Part shown: positions 26,510 to 36,150 of the stretch, piece by piece
How positions within the stretch are numbered: the first letter of the stretch is position 1
How the letters are laid out: each line of letters opens with the position of its first letter
Source of the DNA: Thermotogota bacterium ADurb.Bin062
GTDB taxonomy: Bacteria; Thermotogota; Thermotogae; MWEM01
NCBI GenBank assembly: GCA_002071085.1
Contig: MWEM01000001.1
Location: 37,104 to 101,103, forward strand
Length of the DNA stretch: 64,000 nucleotides
Direction: 5' to 3'
Program-made: the position numbers and the translations under genes
Notes under the pieces: model-generated
What the model saw: only the letters and a program-made list of their open reading frames with translations
Database searches by the model: none
What the model was told of the DNA's origin: nothing

Positions 26510-28177
26510 ATGTGGAAGCTTAAAACGGTGCTGACGGTACTTTTGGTGATCGTTATTCTTTCCAGTGTAGGGTTTACGTGCACGATCATAGCTGTCGGAA
26601 AAATGGCCACAGTGGACGGGTCCGCCATTATCACGCACAATGACGACTCCTCTGTCGCCGATTTCCGCCTATGGATTCAACGGGGTGGAAAATGGCAGAC
26701 CGGGGCGATGCGACCTATCGTGATAGACTCCCACGACTACATTGACTACAGCAAGTTTCCGATCGTCGATATCTCGAAGAATCGCAATGGAAGGGCTATT
26801 CAACTGGGAGAAGATCCTCAGCCCCCAGTCACCAACGATTACTTCCATTCACGTTATTCTTTTATGAATGATTGGGGTGTCGCGATGGGAGAGTCCACGG
26901 CCGGTATTGCGACGAACAACGATTACGGGAAAGCGGTACGAAAAGCCCTCTTCGAAGACGACGAAGGGATCGTGGATTGTTGGGCGGCGCAGGACATCGC
27001 TTTGGAAAGGGCTAAATCTGCACGTGAAGCCGTTCAGATTATGGGTGATCTGATCGACCGGTACGGCTGGAACGTCACGGGTGGCGGTGGGGAACTGATC
27101 AATATCACCGATGGAAACGAAGTCTGGGTCGTGGAGTTCTATGGTGCCAACCTGTGGATGGCGATTCGTATGCCCGACGATATGGTGTACGTGGGCGCGA
27201 ACCGGATGCGTTTCCAAGTTGACCCGCGCGACGGCATCGACCCTGTTTCTGGCGCGAAGTACGAAGAGATTCTCACCTCCGCGAATTTTATCGACTACGC
27301 GGTAGAAAAAGGATGGTACGATCCCGCTTCCGGGAAAAAATTCAGACCGGCTGAGGTCTACGCCAACCGTATCGATTCTCACAACAAGCGGGAATGGCGC
27401 GTTCTGGATATGGTCGCCCCTTCTTTAGGACTGGAAGACGAGATTGGGGAGTACCCCCTTTTCGTGAAACCCGACCGCTTGCTGTCCGTCCACGACATTT
27501 TCCTGATCTCCGGAGACCATTACGAAGGCACGAAATGGGATCTGACGAAGGGCGTAGGCGCGGGACCCTGGGGTGACCCGCTCACCAACTACGGAATAGG
27601 CGGCCGACAAAGACCGATAGGGATTCCGTTGACCTGCTACCTCCATATCGCCCAAGTGAAAGAATGGCTACCCAGAGAGTTCAGAGGAATCAGTTGGTAC
27701 GGTTACGGTTCGGTGGGCCATTCTTACCTGACCCCGCTCTTTCCGGCGATGGAAAAACTACCGGACTTCTACAGCGTCGGTTCCAGATACGAAAAATTCC
27801 GGCGGGATTCCGGCTGGTGGGTCAACACTTACGTTCAAGAGATGGTCGGTATGCGCTACAGCGAGGCGATTAAAGAATTGAGGGCCTTCAGAGAGCCCAA
27901 GATGGCCAGCGTCTACGCGCAGACAGCGCAGCTACAGGAATATGCGGCGATGATGTATCGCCAAGGCAACCCGAAAGAGGCCGTTAAGTTGATGAGCGAT
28001 TTCTGTTACCATACGGCTGTCGGGTGGAACCAGGACTGGTTGGATCTTGGAGATAGGTTGTTCACTAAATACGCCACAGAAAGAATCAACTTCGGTTCTG
28101 CCGGTTACCCCACGTGGTGGCAAGATTGGCTGAACCCAGCGAAAAACCCTGAACTTTTGAAGTACGCGAATAAGTAA
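26510..28177 (+). CDS. Exported C69-family dipeptidase, copy 1
   Basis: The 555-residue enzyme is an N-terminal-nucleophile hydrolase of peptidase family C69 (formerly U34, PepD-like). After a signal peptide (LKTVLTVLLVIVILSSVGF) the predicted nucleophile Cys24 opens TCTIIAVGKMATVDGSAIITHNDD. Other family stretches are YSFMNDWGVAMGEST, EGIVDCWAAQDIALERAKSA and GGGGELINITDGNEVWVVEF. Export is unusual for dipeptidases of lactic acid bacteria but common for C69 proteins in other anaerobes. A close paralogue follows after 25 nt. Confidence 0.92.
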   Translation: MWKLKTVLTVLLVIVILSSVGFTCTIIAVGKMATVDGSAIITHNDDSSVADFRLWIQRGGKWQTGAMRPIVIDSHDYIDYSKFPIVDISKNRNGRAIQLGEDPQPPVTNDYFHSRYSFMNDWGVAMGESTAGIATNNDYGKAVRKALFEDDEGIVDCWAAQDIALERAKSAREAVQIMGDLIDRYGWNVTGGGGELINITDGNEVWVVEFYGANLWMAIRMPDDMVYVGANRMRFQVDPRDGIDPVSGAKYEEILTSANFIDYAVEKGWYDPASGKKFRPAEVYANRIDSHNKREWRVLDMVAPSLGLEDEIGEYPLFVKPDRLLSVHDIFLISGDHYEGTKWDLTKGVGAGPWGDPLTNYGIGGRQRPIGIPLTCYLHIAQVKEWLPREFRGISWYGYGSVGHSYLTPLFPAMEKLPDFYSVGSRYEKFRRDSGWWVNTYVQEMVGMRYSEAIKELRAFREPKMASVYAQTAQLQEYAAMMYRQGNPKEAVKLMSDFCYHTAVGWNQDWLDLGDRLFTKYATERINFGSAGYPTWWQDWLNPAKNPELLKYANK

Positions 28178-28202
28178 AACACCTTAAAAACGGAGGGAAA
28201 AC

Positions 28203-29861
28203 ATGAAGAAAAGCACGTTAGTCAAACTGTTAGTTGTAGCGCTGTTGTTAGTGTACTCGGTCTCCTTCACTTGTACCATTCTCGGTGTGGGAAACAAAGC
28301 AATGGCGGATGGATCGACCGTTATCACCCACAACGACGACTCCACCGTCGCGGATTTCCGGTTATGGAAGATCCCGGCGGCTGATTGGCCCGAGGGCGCG
28401 ATGAGAGACATCGTGTTGGACGGGCACGATTACATCGATTATGGCAACTTCCCCAAATCAGTCGAGTATCAAAAGAACCGCACTGGTTACGCTATGGTTG
28501 TAGGTCAGATTCCCCAAGTCGCCCATACCTACAGCTACTTCCACTCCCGCTATTCCTTTATGAACGAGAAGGGCGTTGCCATCTCCGAATCCACCGGAGG
28601 CGTGGACCGATCTCTTCCAAACGGGCCGGCGCTCATTAAGTACTACTCTGACAACGAAGGGATCATCGATTGCTGGATGGCGCAGGATATTGCGTTAGAG
28701 AGAGCCTCTTCCGCGAGGGAAGCCGTTCTGATCATGGGCGCCCTCATAGAGGAATACGGATGGTCCAACGTCGGTGGCGGTCCCGAATCGATGACCATCG
28801 GCGACGGAAAAGACGTCTGGTTGTTCGAAGCCTATGGAGCCGACCTCTGGGTTGCCATTCGCATCCCCGACAACGCCTTCACCGTAACCGCCAACCGATT
28901 GGTGATTATGGAAGTCGACCCCGATGACCACGCCAACGTTCTGTATGCGAAGAATCTTTTTAGAACCGCTGTTGAACAGGGTTGGGTAAGCCCGAGTCTT
29001 CCGAAAAACCAATGGAAGCTCGCCGAAATTTATTCTCCGAACAACAGCTTGTACGCGACCAGAAGAGAATGGAGAGCTTTAACCCTCGTTGCTCCGAAGT
29101 TCATGGCCGAAAACGGCTACGATTCTCACCAACTCCGCTACCCGGTGTACGTCGTTCCGGAGAAACCACTGACGCTTCAGGACATTTGGAACATTAAAGC
29201 CGACTACTACCAAGGCACGGAATACGACCTCACCGTCGGCCCTGCCGCCGGTCCTTGGGGAGACCCGATCCGCTACGCCAACTCCTCGTCGACTGAGAGA
29301 ACGGCTACCTGGGAAAGATCCATCAATATGCACCGAACCTGCTACCTCCACATCGGGCAAACCAAAGCGTGGCTGCCTGATCCGATCAAAGGGATCAGCT
29401 GGTACGGATACGGCGCGCCGGATACCGCCTACCTCGTTCCTTTGTGGCCCGCAATGGAATCCTTACCTTTGTTCTACAAGACTGGGAACCGATTTGAAGA
29501 TTTCCGCAGAGACTCCGGCTGGTGGGTGTCCTCGTATGTCCAGCAGATGGCGGAGCTGAGATACTCCAGCGCGATCAAAGACATCCGCGCTTTCAGACAA
29601 CCGAAGATGGATATGCTCTACATCGTGACCCCGCAGGTTCAGGAAATCGCAGCTCAGATGTATCGAAGCGGAAATGATAAAGGCGCCCTCGCATTGATCC
29701 ACAACTACGCCTACCAGAACGCGGTAGCGATGTTCAACGAATGGCTGAAATTGGGAGACTGGCTCCTGGGCAACTACGCTCTCGGATACAACAACTTCAA
29801 AACCACGCCTTATCCGCAATGGTGGAACGATCTCGTCGGCTTCACCACGCCGAAGCCATAA
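28203..29861 (+). CDS. Exported C69-family dipeptidase, copy 2
   Basis: This 552-residue protein is a tandem paralogue of the preceding gene, with the same signal layout and Cys24 at the same position (SFTCTILGVGNKAMADGS). Shared blocks include THNDDSTVADFRLWK, YSFMNEKGVAISES, EGIIDCWMAQDIALERASSA, HRTCYLHIGQTKAWLPD and FEDFRRDSGWWVSSYVQQM. By eye the two agree in about half of positions, with indels in the middle. GGAGGG lies 6 nt before the ATG. A strong terminator follows at 29885, closing the operon. Confidence 0.92.
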   Translation: MKKSTLVKLLVVALLLVYSVSFTCTILGVGNKAMADGSTVITHNDDSTVADFRLWKIPAADWPEGAMRDIVLDGHDYIDYGNFPKSVEYQKNRTGYAMVVGQIPQVAHTYSYFHSRYSFMNEKGVAISESTGGVDRSLPNGPALIKYYSDNEGIIDCWMAQDIALERASSAREAVLIMGALIEEYGWSNVGGGPESMTIGDGKDVWLFEAYGADLWVAIRIPDNAFTVTANRLVIMEVDPDDHANVLYAKNLFRTAVEQGWVSPSLPKNQWKLAEIYSPNNSLYATRREWRALTLVAPKFMAENGYDSHQLRYPVYVVPEKPLTLQDIWNIKADYYQGTEYDLTVGPAAGPWGDPIRYANSSSTERTATWERSINMHRTCYLHIGQTKAWLPDPIKGISWYGYGAPDTAYLVPLWPAMESLPLFYKTGNRFEDFRRDSGWWVSSYVQQMAELRYSSAIKDIRAFRQPKMDMLYIVTPQVQEIAAQMYRSGNDKGALALIHNYAYQNAVAMFNEWLKLGDWLLGNYALGYNNFKTTPYPQWWNDLVGFTTPKP

Positions 29862-29884
29862 GCGCTGCTTGATTCAGGGTTTTC

Positions 29885-29919
29885 GAGCATACCGGGTTTG
29901 TGCCCGGTATGCTCTTTTT
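29885..29919 (+). terminator. Strong terminator of the peptide-use operon
   Basis: A perfect 12-bp stem GAGCATACCGGG/CCCGGTATGCTC with a 6-nt loop is followed by TTTTT. Confidence 0.92.
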
Positions 29920-29973
29920 ATAGGCGTTCCCAGGGCGCTCTCAGAAAAGTCGGAGTTAAAAGGCGTCTTTCCA

Positions 29974-30000
29974 TAAAAAAACGGGCGTAACTCAGCCCGT
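29974..30000 (-). terminator. Terminator on the efp side
   Basis: On the minus strand ACGGGC/GCCCGT with an 8-nt loop is followed by a T-run. It lies 185 nt past the efp stop. Confidence 0.65.
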
Positions 30001-30021
30001 GGTTCACAACTGATACTTTGA

Positions 30022-30064
30022 ACGTGGTGAGGGCAACCGGTCGAAACGCCCGCACGTCTTTTTT
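30022..30064. other. Hairpin of unknown role in the dipeptidase-efp gap
   Basis: ACGTG (30022-30026) pairs with CACGT (30053-30057), with an inner GGGC/GCCC pair, and is followed on the plus strand by CTTTTTT. It could be a second plus-strand terminator or part of a small RNA. The rest of 29920-30184 shows no gene. Confidence 0.35.
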
Positions 30065-30184
30065 CGTTTAATGCGCGATCATATCATTTCCGCTTGTCCT
30101 GACGCCTCCCAATTCGGGGATCGCTTTCTTTGCTCGCGAATTCTGGGCTTTCTCAAAGGTAAGCCTAAGTGGAACAAACGTCTA

Positions 30185-30739
30185 TTAAGCCCTCTCAATG
30201 TAGTCGCCGGTTCGCGTGTCGACCTTGATCTTTTCGCCCGTTTCCACGAACATCGGCACGGTGGTCTTGTACCCGGTCTCTAAGATCGCGGGTTTTCCTC
30301 CTCCGGAAACGGTATCTCCTTTGAAATTCGGTTCGGTTTCGACGATCGTCAAGACGACGGTGTTGGGCAGCTGTACGCCCAAGAGGGTGTCTCCGTGGTA
30401 GAGCAGGCTCATCTGTATGTTTTCCACCATGAAGTCTTTCGCATCTCCGACGAACTCTTCGTCGACCGGGATTTGATCGTAGTCGCTCAAATCCATAAAA
30501 TAGTAAAGCCCGCCGTCGTTGTACAAATATTCGACAGATTTCATCGTCAATGTCGCTTCTTCAACGTTCCCGCCGCTCGTGAAGGTCTTTTCGAAGATAA
30601 GCCCCGTCACCACGTTTTTCAAACGCGCCCGGACCATCCCCCGCCCCATCGCCACTTTGTGCTTGTTCACTTCCACGGCGCGATAGATCTGCCCTTCGAG
30701 GACGATGACGTCCCCTTTCCTTAAATTGCCCACTTCCAT
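30185..30739 (-). CDS. efp: Elongation factor P
   Basis: EF-P helps the ribosome through polyproline stretches. The 184 residues carry all three beta domains, including MEVGNLRKGDVIVLEGQIY, VETEPNFKGDTVSGGGKPA and the C-terminal KIKVDTRTGDYIERA. In the exposed loop the sequence is NKHKVAMGRGMVRARLKN, so the position of the modified Lys34 of E. coli EF-P (PGKG) is Met, and GRG sits beside it. The ATG at 30739 has AGGAGGTG upstream; the longer frame adds 12 unlikely residues. Confidence 0.96.
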   Translation of the reverse strand: MEVGNLRKGDVIVLEGQIYRAVEVNKHKVAMGRGMVRARLKNVVTGLIFEKTFTSGGNVEEATLTMKSVEYLYNDGGLYYFMDLSDYDQIPVDEEFVGDAKDFMVENIQMSLLYHGDTLLGVQLPNTVVLTIVETEPNFKGDTVSGGGKPAILETGYKTTVPMFVETGEKIKVDTRTGDYIERA

Positions 30740-30786
30740 GCTGTGCGCACCTCCTGTATCGACACCTTGGGTCATTTTCGGCAGTT

Positions 30787-30792
30787 ATTATA
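30787..30792 (-). promoter_or_regulatory. Extended -10 box of efp
   Basis: The minus strand reads TGTTATAAT, an extended -10. No -35 match is seen at 17 bp. The transcript would begin about 42 nt before the efp ATG. Confidence 0.5.
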
Positions 30793-30900
30793 ACATATCT
30801 CCCCTGCGGATGAGGAGAGCCGCCCGTTTCGGAGCGATTTGGGTAGGCCGGTCACGGTCAAATGCGCCCGCGTTTTTCGTCTACCTTTCGAGGTTTAAGG

Positions 30901-30906
30901 TATAAT
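30901..30906 (+). promoter_or_regulatory. -10 box upstream of the mannose-1-phosphate guanylyltransferase gene
   Basis: TATAAT lies 29 nt before the ATG at 30936; no clear -35. Confidence 0.4.
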
Positions 30907-30935
30907 CAAGGTATCGAGGATAGGGGAGGGATAAG

Positions 30936-31970
30936 ATGAAAGCGATCATATTAGCCGGGGGAGTGGGGGAGAGGTTTTGGCCGATATCGACGGCCAAGAC
31001 GCCGAAGCAATTTTTAAAGCTGTTCGGTCATGAAAGCCTTATCAAGCAAACCTTCGAGCGCCTGAAAGGGTTCCTCAAGCCGCGGGATATTTACGTGATC
31101 ACATCCTGTCGCTATATCGAGAAAACGGTGAAAGAGCTGCCGGAATTGCCAGTCACCAACATCATCGGTGAACCGGAGCGGAAGAATACGGCGCCGGCCT
31201 GCTATATCGGAACCGCGTTGGCCAAAGAGGGTGAGCTCGTCCTCACCGTACCGGCCGATCACTACATCTATCCCCAAGAGGATTTTCGAGCGACCGTCGA
31301 AAAGGGGATCGACCTCCTCACCGAACAGGAGGCCTTGCTCACGATCGGTATAAAACCCGAGCGGGCAGAAACCGGTTACGGGTATATCGAGGCTGTGAAG
31401 CAAGCGGAGCACTATCGGGTTATCCGGTTTCACGAAAAACCTAAAGCCGAGACTGCCGAAAAGTACCTGACCTCCGGCCGCCATTTTTGGAACAGCGGGA
31501 TGTTTTTGTGGCGCAAAGAGGTTTTTATGAAAGAGATGGCCCAACACGCGCGAGAAATCCACGCGGTTCTCCTATCGGTCGACTCAACCTCGCCGGAGCA
31601 ATTAGCCCAGGCTTACCCGCTTCTTCCGGCTATCAGTATCGATTACGCGCTAATGGAAAAATCAAACTGTATCCTGATGATACCCGCGTCCTTTCATTGG
31701 TCGGATATGGGCAATTGGGAATCGATACGAGAACTCGAGGGATATTCGATGAGCGAGGAGCATCTCGTCTTGCACCATTCGGAAAACGTCTTCGTGCGTT
31801 CGACCTCGACGAGGCCGATCATCTTGTTGGGCGCGCGCGATCTCTTCGTGATCGATACGGAGCAAGGCCTGCTCGTCGCCCAGAAAGACCATTTACCGGA
31901 TCTTCGCGAGGCGATCCGCAAGATGAGAGAGCGCCCATCGCAAGAGGATCCTGAGAAAAGCCAACAATAA
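30936..31970 (+). CDS. manC: Mannose-1-phosphate guanylyltransferase
   Basis: The enzyme makes GDP-mannose from mannose 1-phosphate and GTP for glycan synthesis. The 344 residues show the nucleotidyltransferase signature MKAIILAGGVGERFWPIST, then KTPKQFLKLFG, LTVPADHYIYP, GYGYIE, IRFHEKPKAETAEKYL and FWNSGMFLWR. It lacks the isomerase domain of long ManC enzymes, so it is the single-function form. GGGGAGGG precedes the ATG. It stands alone, without a sugar-gene cluster. Confidence 0.93.
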   Translation: MKAIILAGGVGERFWPISTAKTPKQFLKLFGHESLIKQTFERLKGFLKPRDIYVITSCRYIEKTVKELPELPVTNIIGEPERKNTAPACYIGTALAKEGELVLTVPADHYIYPQEDFRATVEKGIDLLTEQEALLTIGIKPERAETGYGYIEAVKQAEHYRVIRFHEKPKAETAEKYLTSGRHFWNSGMFLWRKEVFMKEMAQHAREIHAVLLSVDSTSPEQLAQAYPLLPAISIDYALMEKSNCILMIPASFHWSDMGNWESIRELEGYSMSEEHLVLHHSENVFVRSTSTRPIILLGARDLFVIDTEQGLLVAQKDHLPDLREAIRKMRERPSQEDPEKSQQ

Positions 31971-32066
31971 ACAGAGTAAAACGGTGTAATAGATAGCAAT
32001 AATAAGAAAGAAATCGATATTCGAGAATAAATGGTACATGAGAAGCGAGATCAGGAATTCGGCCGT

Positions 32067-32096
32067 TTGTAACGAAGGCCCCCTTTTTAGTATGAT
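32067..32096 (+). promoter_or_regulatory. groEL promoter
   Basis: TTGTAA (32067-32072) and TATGAT (32091-32096) are separated by 18 bp and lie directly before the CIRCE element. Confidence 0.6.
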
Positions 32097-32099
32097 ACG

Positions 32100-32126
32100 T
32101 TAGCACTTCGGGAGACAGAGTGCTAA
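32100..32126. promoter_or_regulatory. CIRCE operator (HrcA site)
   Basis: TTAGCACTT-N9-GAGTGCTAA matches the CIRCE consensus with one change. It spans the expected transcription start, so groEL is probably repressed by HrcA and induced by heat. Confidence 0.95.
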
Positions 32127-32151
32127 TGGATGTCCATACTATAGTAGATAA

Positions 32152-33834
<1,683 letters not shown>

Positions 33835-33851
33835 GGACGAGTTTTCAAAAG

Positions 33852-33873
33852 AGGCGCGAAAGCGCCTTTTTTT
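33852..33873 (+). terminator. groEL terminator
   Basis: AGGCGC-GAAA-GCGCCT, a GNRA-looped perfect stem, is followed by seven T. Confidence 0.95.
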
Positions 33874-33879
33874 ATGGGC

Positions 33880-33908
33880 TTGACTTTTCCCCTCTTTTGT
33901 TTTATAAT
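33880..33908 (+). promoter_or_regulatory. Promoter of the marR-ABC exporter operon
   Basis: TTGACT (33880-33885) and TATAAT (33903-33908) have a 17-bp spacer. Confidence 0.85.
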
Positions 33909-33916
33909 TAGTTATC

Positions 33917-33941
33917 TACTTAATAGTTTGCTAATTAAGTA
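33917..33941. promoter_or_regulatory. Likely MarR operator
   Basis: TACTTAATAG and CTAATTAAGTA form an inverted repeat with a 4-nt centre, just after the -10. AT-rich palindromes at this position are typical for MarR repressors. Confidence 0.7.
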
Positions 33942-33958
33942 CCTATAGGAGGAGTCCG

Positions 33959-34405
33959 GTGGAAAGCGCCTTCGATGACGAAATCGGCGAATTGCTGTTT
34001 CAGATCCATCGCCTGTACCACATCCGTATGTCCGCATTGGTCAAAGCCTTGGAGATATCTCCGCGGCAAATTCCTATCCTCAAGCACTTGTACCGATCAG
34101 GCGTCGCGAACCAACGCCAATTGGCCGAAAAGGCCTGCGTCAGTCCGACCGCGATCACTCTGATGCTTCGGAAGATGGAGGCCAAGGGGTTGGTGGAGAA
34201 GAAAACGGATCCGGCCGATCGCCGATTTTTTTCCGTTTCTCTGACCGAAAAAGGGAAATCGGTCGTAGAACAACTGAAACGCTTACGGAAAAGCATCGAT
34301 GGGATAACCGTCATCGGGTTCACGCAGGAAGAGCAAGCGCACCTTCAATCGCTTTTACGAACCGTACGTCAAAACCTTCTGGAACAAATCTCCGCGAACG
34401 CATAA
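33959..34405 (+). CDS. MarR-family repressor
   Basis: The 148-residue winged-helix protein has the MarR layout: a dimer helix (LLFQIHRLYHIRMSALVKAL), the recognition region NQRQLAEKACVSPTAITLML and the wing KMEAKGLVEKKTDPADRRFF. It starts at GTG with AGGAGG 8 nt upstream and lies 14 nt before two ABC exporter genes. Substrate-induced release of the repressor is the usual scheme; the ligand is unknown. Confidence 0.93.
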   Translation: MESAFDDEIGELLFQIHRLYHIRMSALVKALEISPRQIPILKHLYRSGVANQRQLAEKACVSPTAITLMLRKMEAKGLVEKKTDPADRRFFSVSLTEKGKSVVEQLKRLRKSIDGITVIGFTQEEQAHLQSLLRTVRQNLLEQISANA

Positions 34406-34419
34406 AAGGGGTCTTAAGC

Positions 34420-36150
34420 GTGAAGAATGTGTTTCTTTATTTCAAGCCCTACAGGTGGTGGGCCCTCTTATCTATTTCTTTGGTAGTCACTCGCGCGATG
34501 ACGGAATTGTACCTCCCGAACTTGATGTCAAAAATCGTCGATCGTGGGATCGCAACCGGAAACATCGAACTGATTTTGCGAACCGGTTTGGCGATGCTGG
34601 GCGTGACGGCGATTACTTTTGTTGTGATCTTCTGCACCAGTTTTTTGTCCTCGCAAATTTCGGCGCGTTTCGCCCGGGACCTCAGAAAAGGGATCTTCGA
34701 GAAGGTCGAAACCTTTTCCCTGGAAGACGTGGAAAGCTTTGGAATCGCTTCGTTGATCACCCGGACCACGAACGACGTGAGCCAGATCCAACAAGCCCTT
34801 ATGATGTCCTTGCGCATGGTGGTGATGGCGCCGGTTATGGCGGTCGGTAGTGTGATCATGGCCTTTTGGAAGAACGCGCGGCTATCATCGATCCTATTCG
34901 TTTCCATCCCGTTTTTACTCTTTGGAGTCTATTTCATCACCCGTAAGGCGATCCCGTTCTTCCGTGCGATGCAGGATAAAGTGGATCGTTTGAACCAGGT
35001 TTTACGAGAAAACCTCACGGGCATCCGAGTCATCCGAGCCTTCGGGAAAAGCGACTACGAAAAACGGCGATTCGTCGAAACGAACGAGGACTTGACCACG
35101 ACCTCTTTAAGAGTCCATCGGATCGTCGCGTTGGTCACTCCCGTCATCATGCTCGTGATGAACGTCACCATCCTCGCCCTCTTGGTATTCGGATCGTTCC
35201 AAATCGATACCGGGACGCTGCAAATCGGAGAGCTGATGGCGATAATTCAGTACGTTTTACACATCACGAACGCCTTCATTATGATGTCGATGGTCTTTTC
35301 CTTCCTCCCACGCGCGGAGGTTTCTATCAGACGTATCGAGGAGGTGTTGTCTCGACCGGCGTCCATCGAAAACAGCGAGGAAGCCGTTCCCCTTCCGTAT
35401 CAACCGGGAGCCACCGTCACCTTCGAAGAGGTAACCTTTCGCTATCCGGGCGCTTCCGAGCCGGCCTTAAACCATATCTCTTTCACCGCTGAAAGCGGGA
35501 AAACAACCGCCATCATCGGAAGCACCGCCTCAGGAAAAACCACGCTGCTCAATCTGCTCATGCGGTTTTATGAGGTAGATCAGGGGTCGATTATGATTAA
35601 CGGGGTGGACATCAAGAAGGCCAAACTCGAGGACATCCGCGGGAAGATCGGGTACGCTACGCAGAAAGCGGTCGTGTTTACGGGGAGCGTGAAAGAAAAC
35701 ATCCGATTCGGTCGTGAAGAGATCACCGACGCGCAAGTCGAGCGGGCGATGCGGATCGCCCAGCTCGAGCCCTTCGTGAACGCGATGCCTCAAAAAGCCG
35801 ATACCGTGATCGCGCAAGGCGGCACTGACCTGTCGGGAGGACAAAGGCAGCGTCTGTCGATAGCAAGGGCGATAGCGGCCGATCCGCCGATACTCTTGTT
35901 CGACGATACTTTTTCCGCTTTGGATTTCAAAACCGACGCGAAACTGCGTTTGGCGTTGCGAGCGGAAATGCGGAATAAAACCCTTTTAATCATCGCTCAA
36001 CGGGTCTCGACTATTATGGACGCGGATCAAATACTGGTGCTCAAAAACGGCGTGCTAGCGGGAAAGGGATCACACGCCCAGCTGATGCGAGACTGTCCGG
36101 AGTATCGGGAAATCGTCTATTCTCAGTTGTCTGAGGAGGAGATCGCATGA
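34420..36150 (+). CDS. Heterodimeric ABC exporter subunit with degenerate ATP site
   Basis: The 576-residue half-transporter has six membrane helices (about 1-320) and a nucleotide-binding domain with Walker A GSTASGKTTLL, signature LSGGQRQRLSIARA and Walker B ILLFDDTFSALDF. The catalytic Glu after Walker B is Asp, the mark of the non-catalytic subunit, as in TM287 of Thermotoga maritima. It pairs with the next gene, which overlaps by 4 nt. Multidrug export is the usual role for a MarR-linked pair. Start is GTG. Confidence 0.93.
   Translation: MKNVFLYFKPYRWWALLSISLVVTRAMTELYLPNLMSKIVDRGIATGNIELILRTGLAMLGVTAITFVVIFCTSFLSSQISARFARDLRKGIFEKVETFSLEDVESFGIASLITRTTNDVSQIQQALMMSLRMVVMAPVMAVGSVIMAFWKNARLSSILFVSIPFLLFGVYFITRKAIPFFRAMQDKVDRLNQVLRENLTGIRVIRAFGKSDYEKRRFVETNEDLTTTSLRVHRIVALVTPVIMLVMNVTILALLVFGSFQIDTGTLQIGELMAIIQYVLHITNAFIMMSMVFSFLPRAEVSIRRIEEVLSRPASIENSEEAVPLPYQPGATVTFEEVTFRYPGASEPALNHISFTAESGKTTAIIGSTASGKTTLLNLLMRFYEVDQGSIMINGVDIKKAKLEDIRGKIGYATQKAVVFTGSVKENIRFGREEITDAQVERAMRIAQLEPFVNAMPQKADTVIAQGGTDLSGGQRQRLSIARAIAADPPILLFDDTFSALDFKTDAKLRLALRAEMRNKTLLIIAQRVSTIMDADQILVLKNGVLAGKGSHAQLMRDCPEYREIVYSQLSEEEIA

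Noticed and set aside
30001..30067. tRNA-like sequence
   Set aside because: Neither strand folds into a cloverleaf with a proper T arm; only simple hairpins are present.
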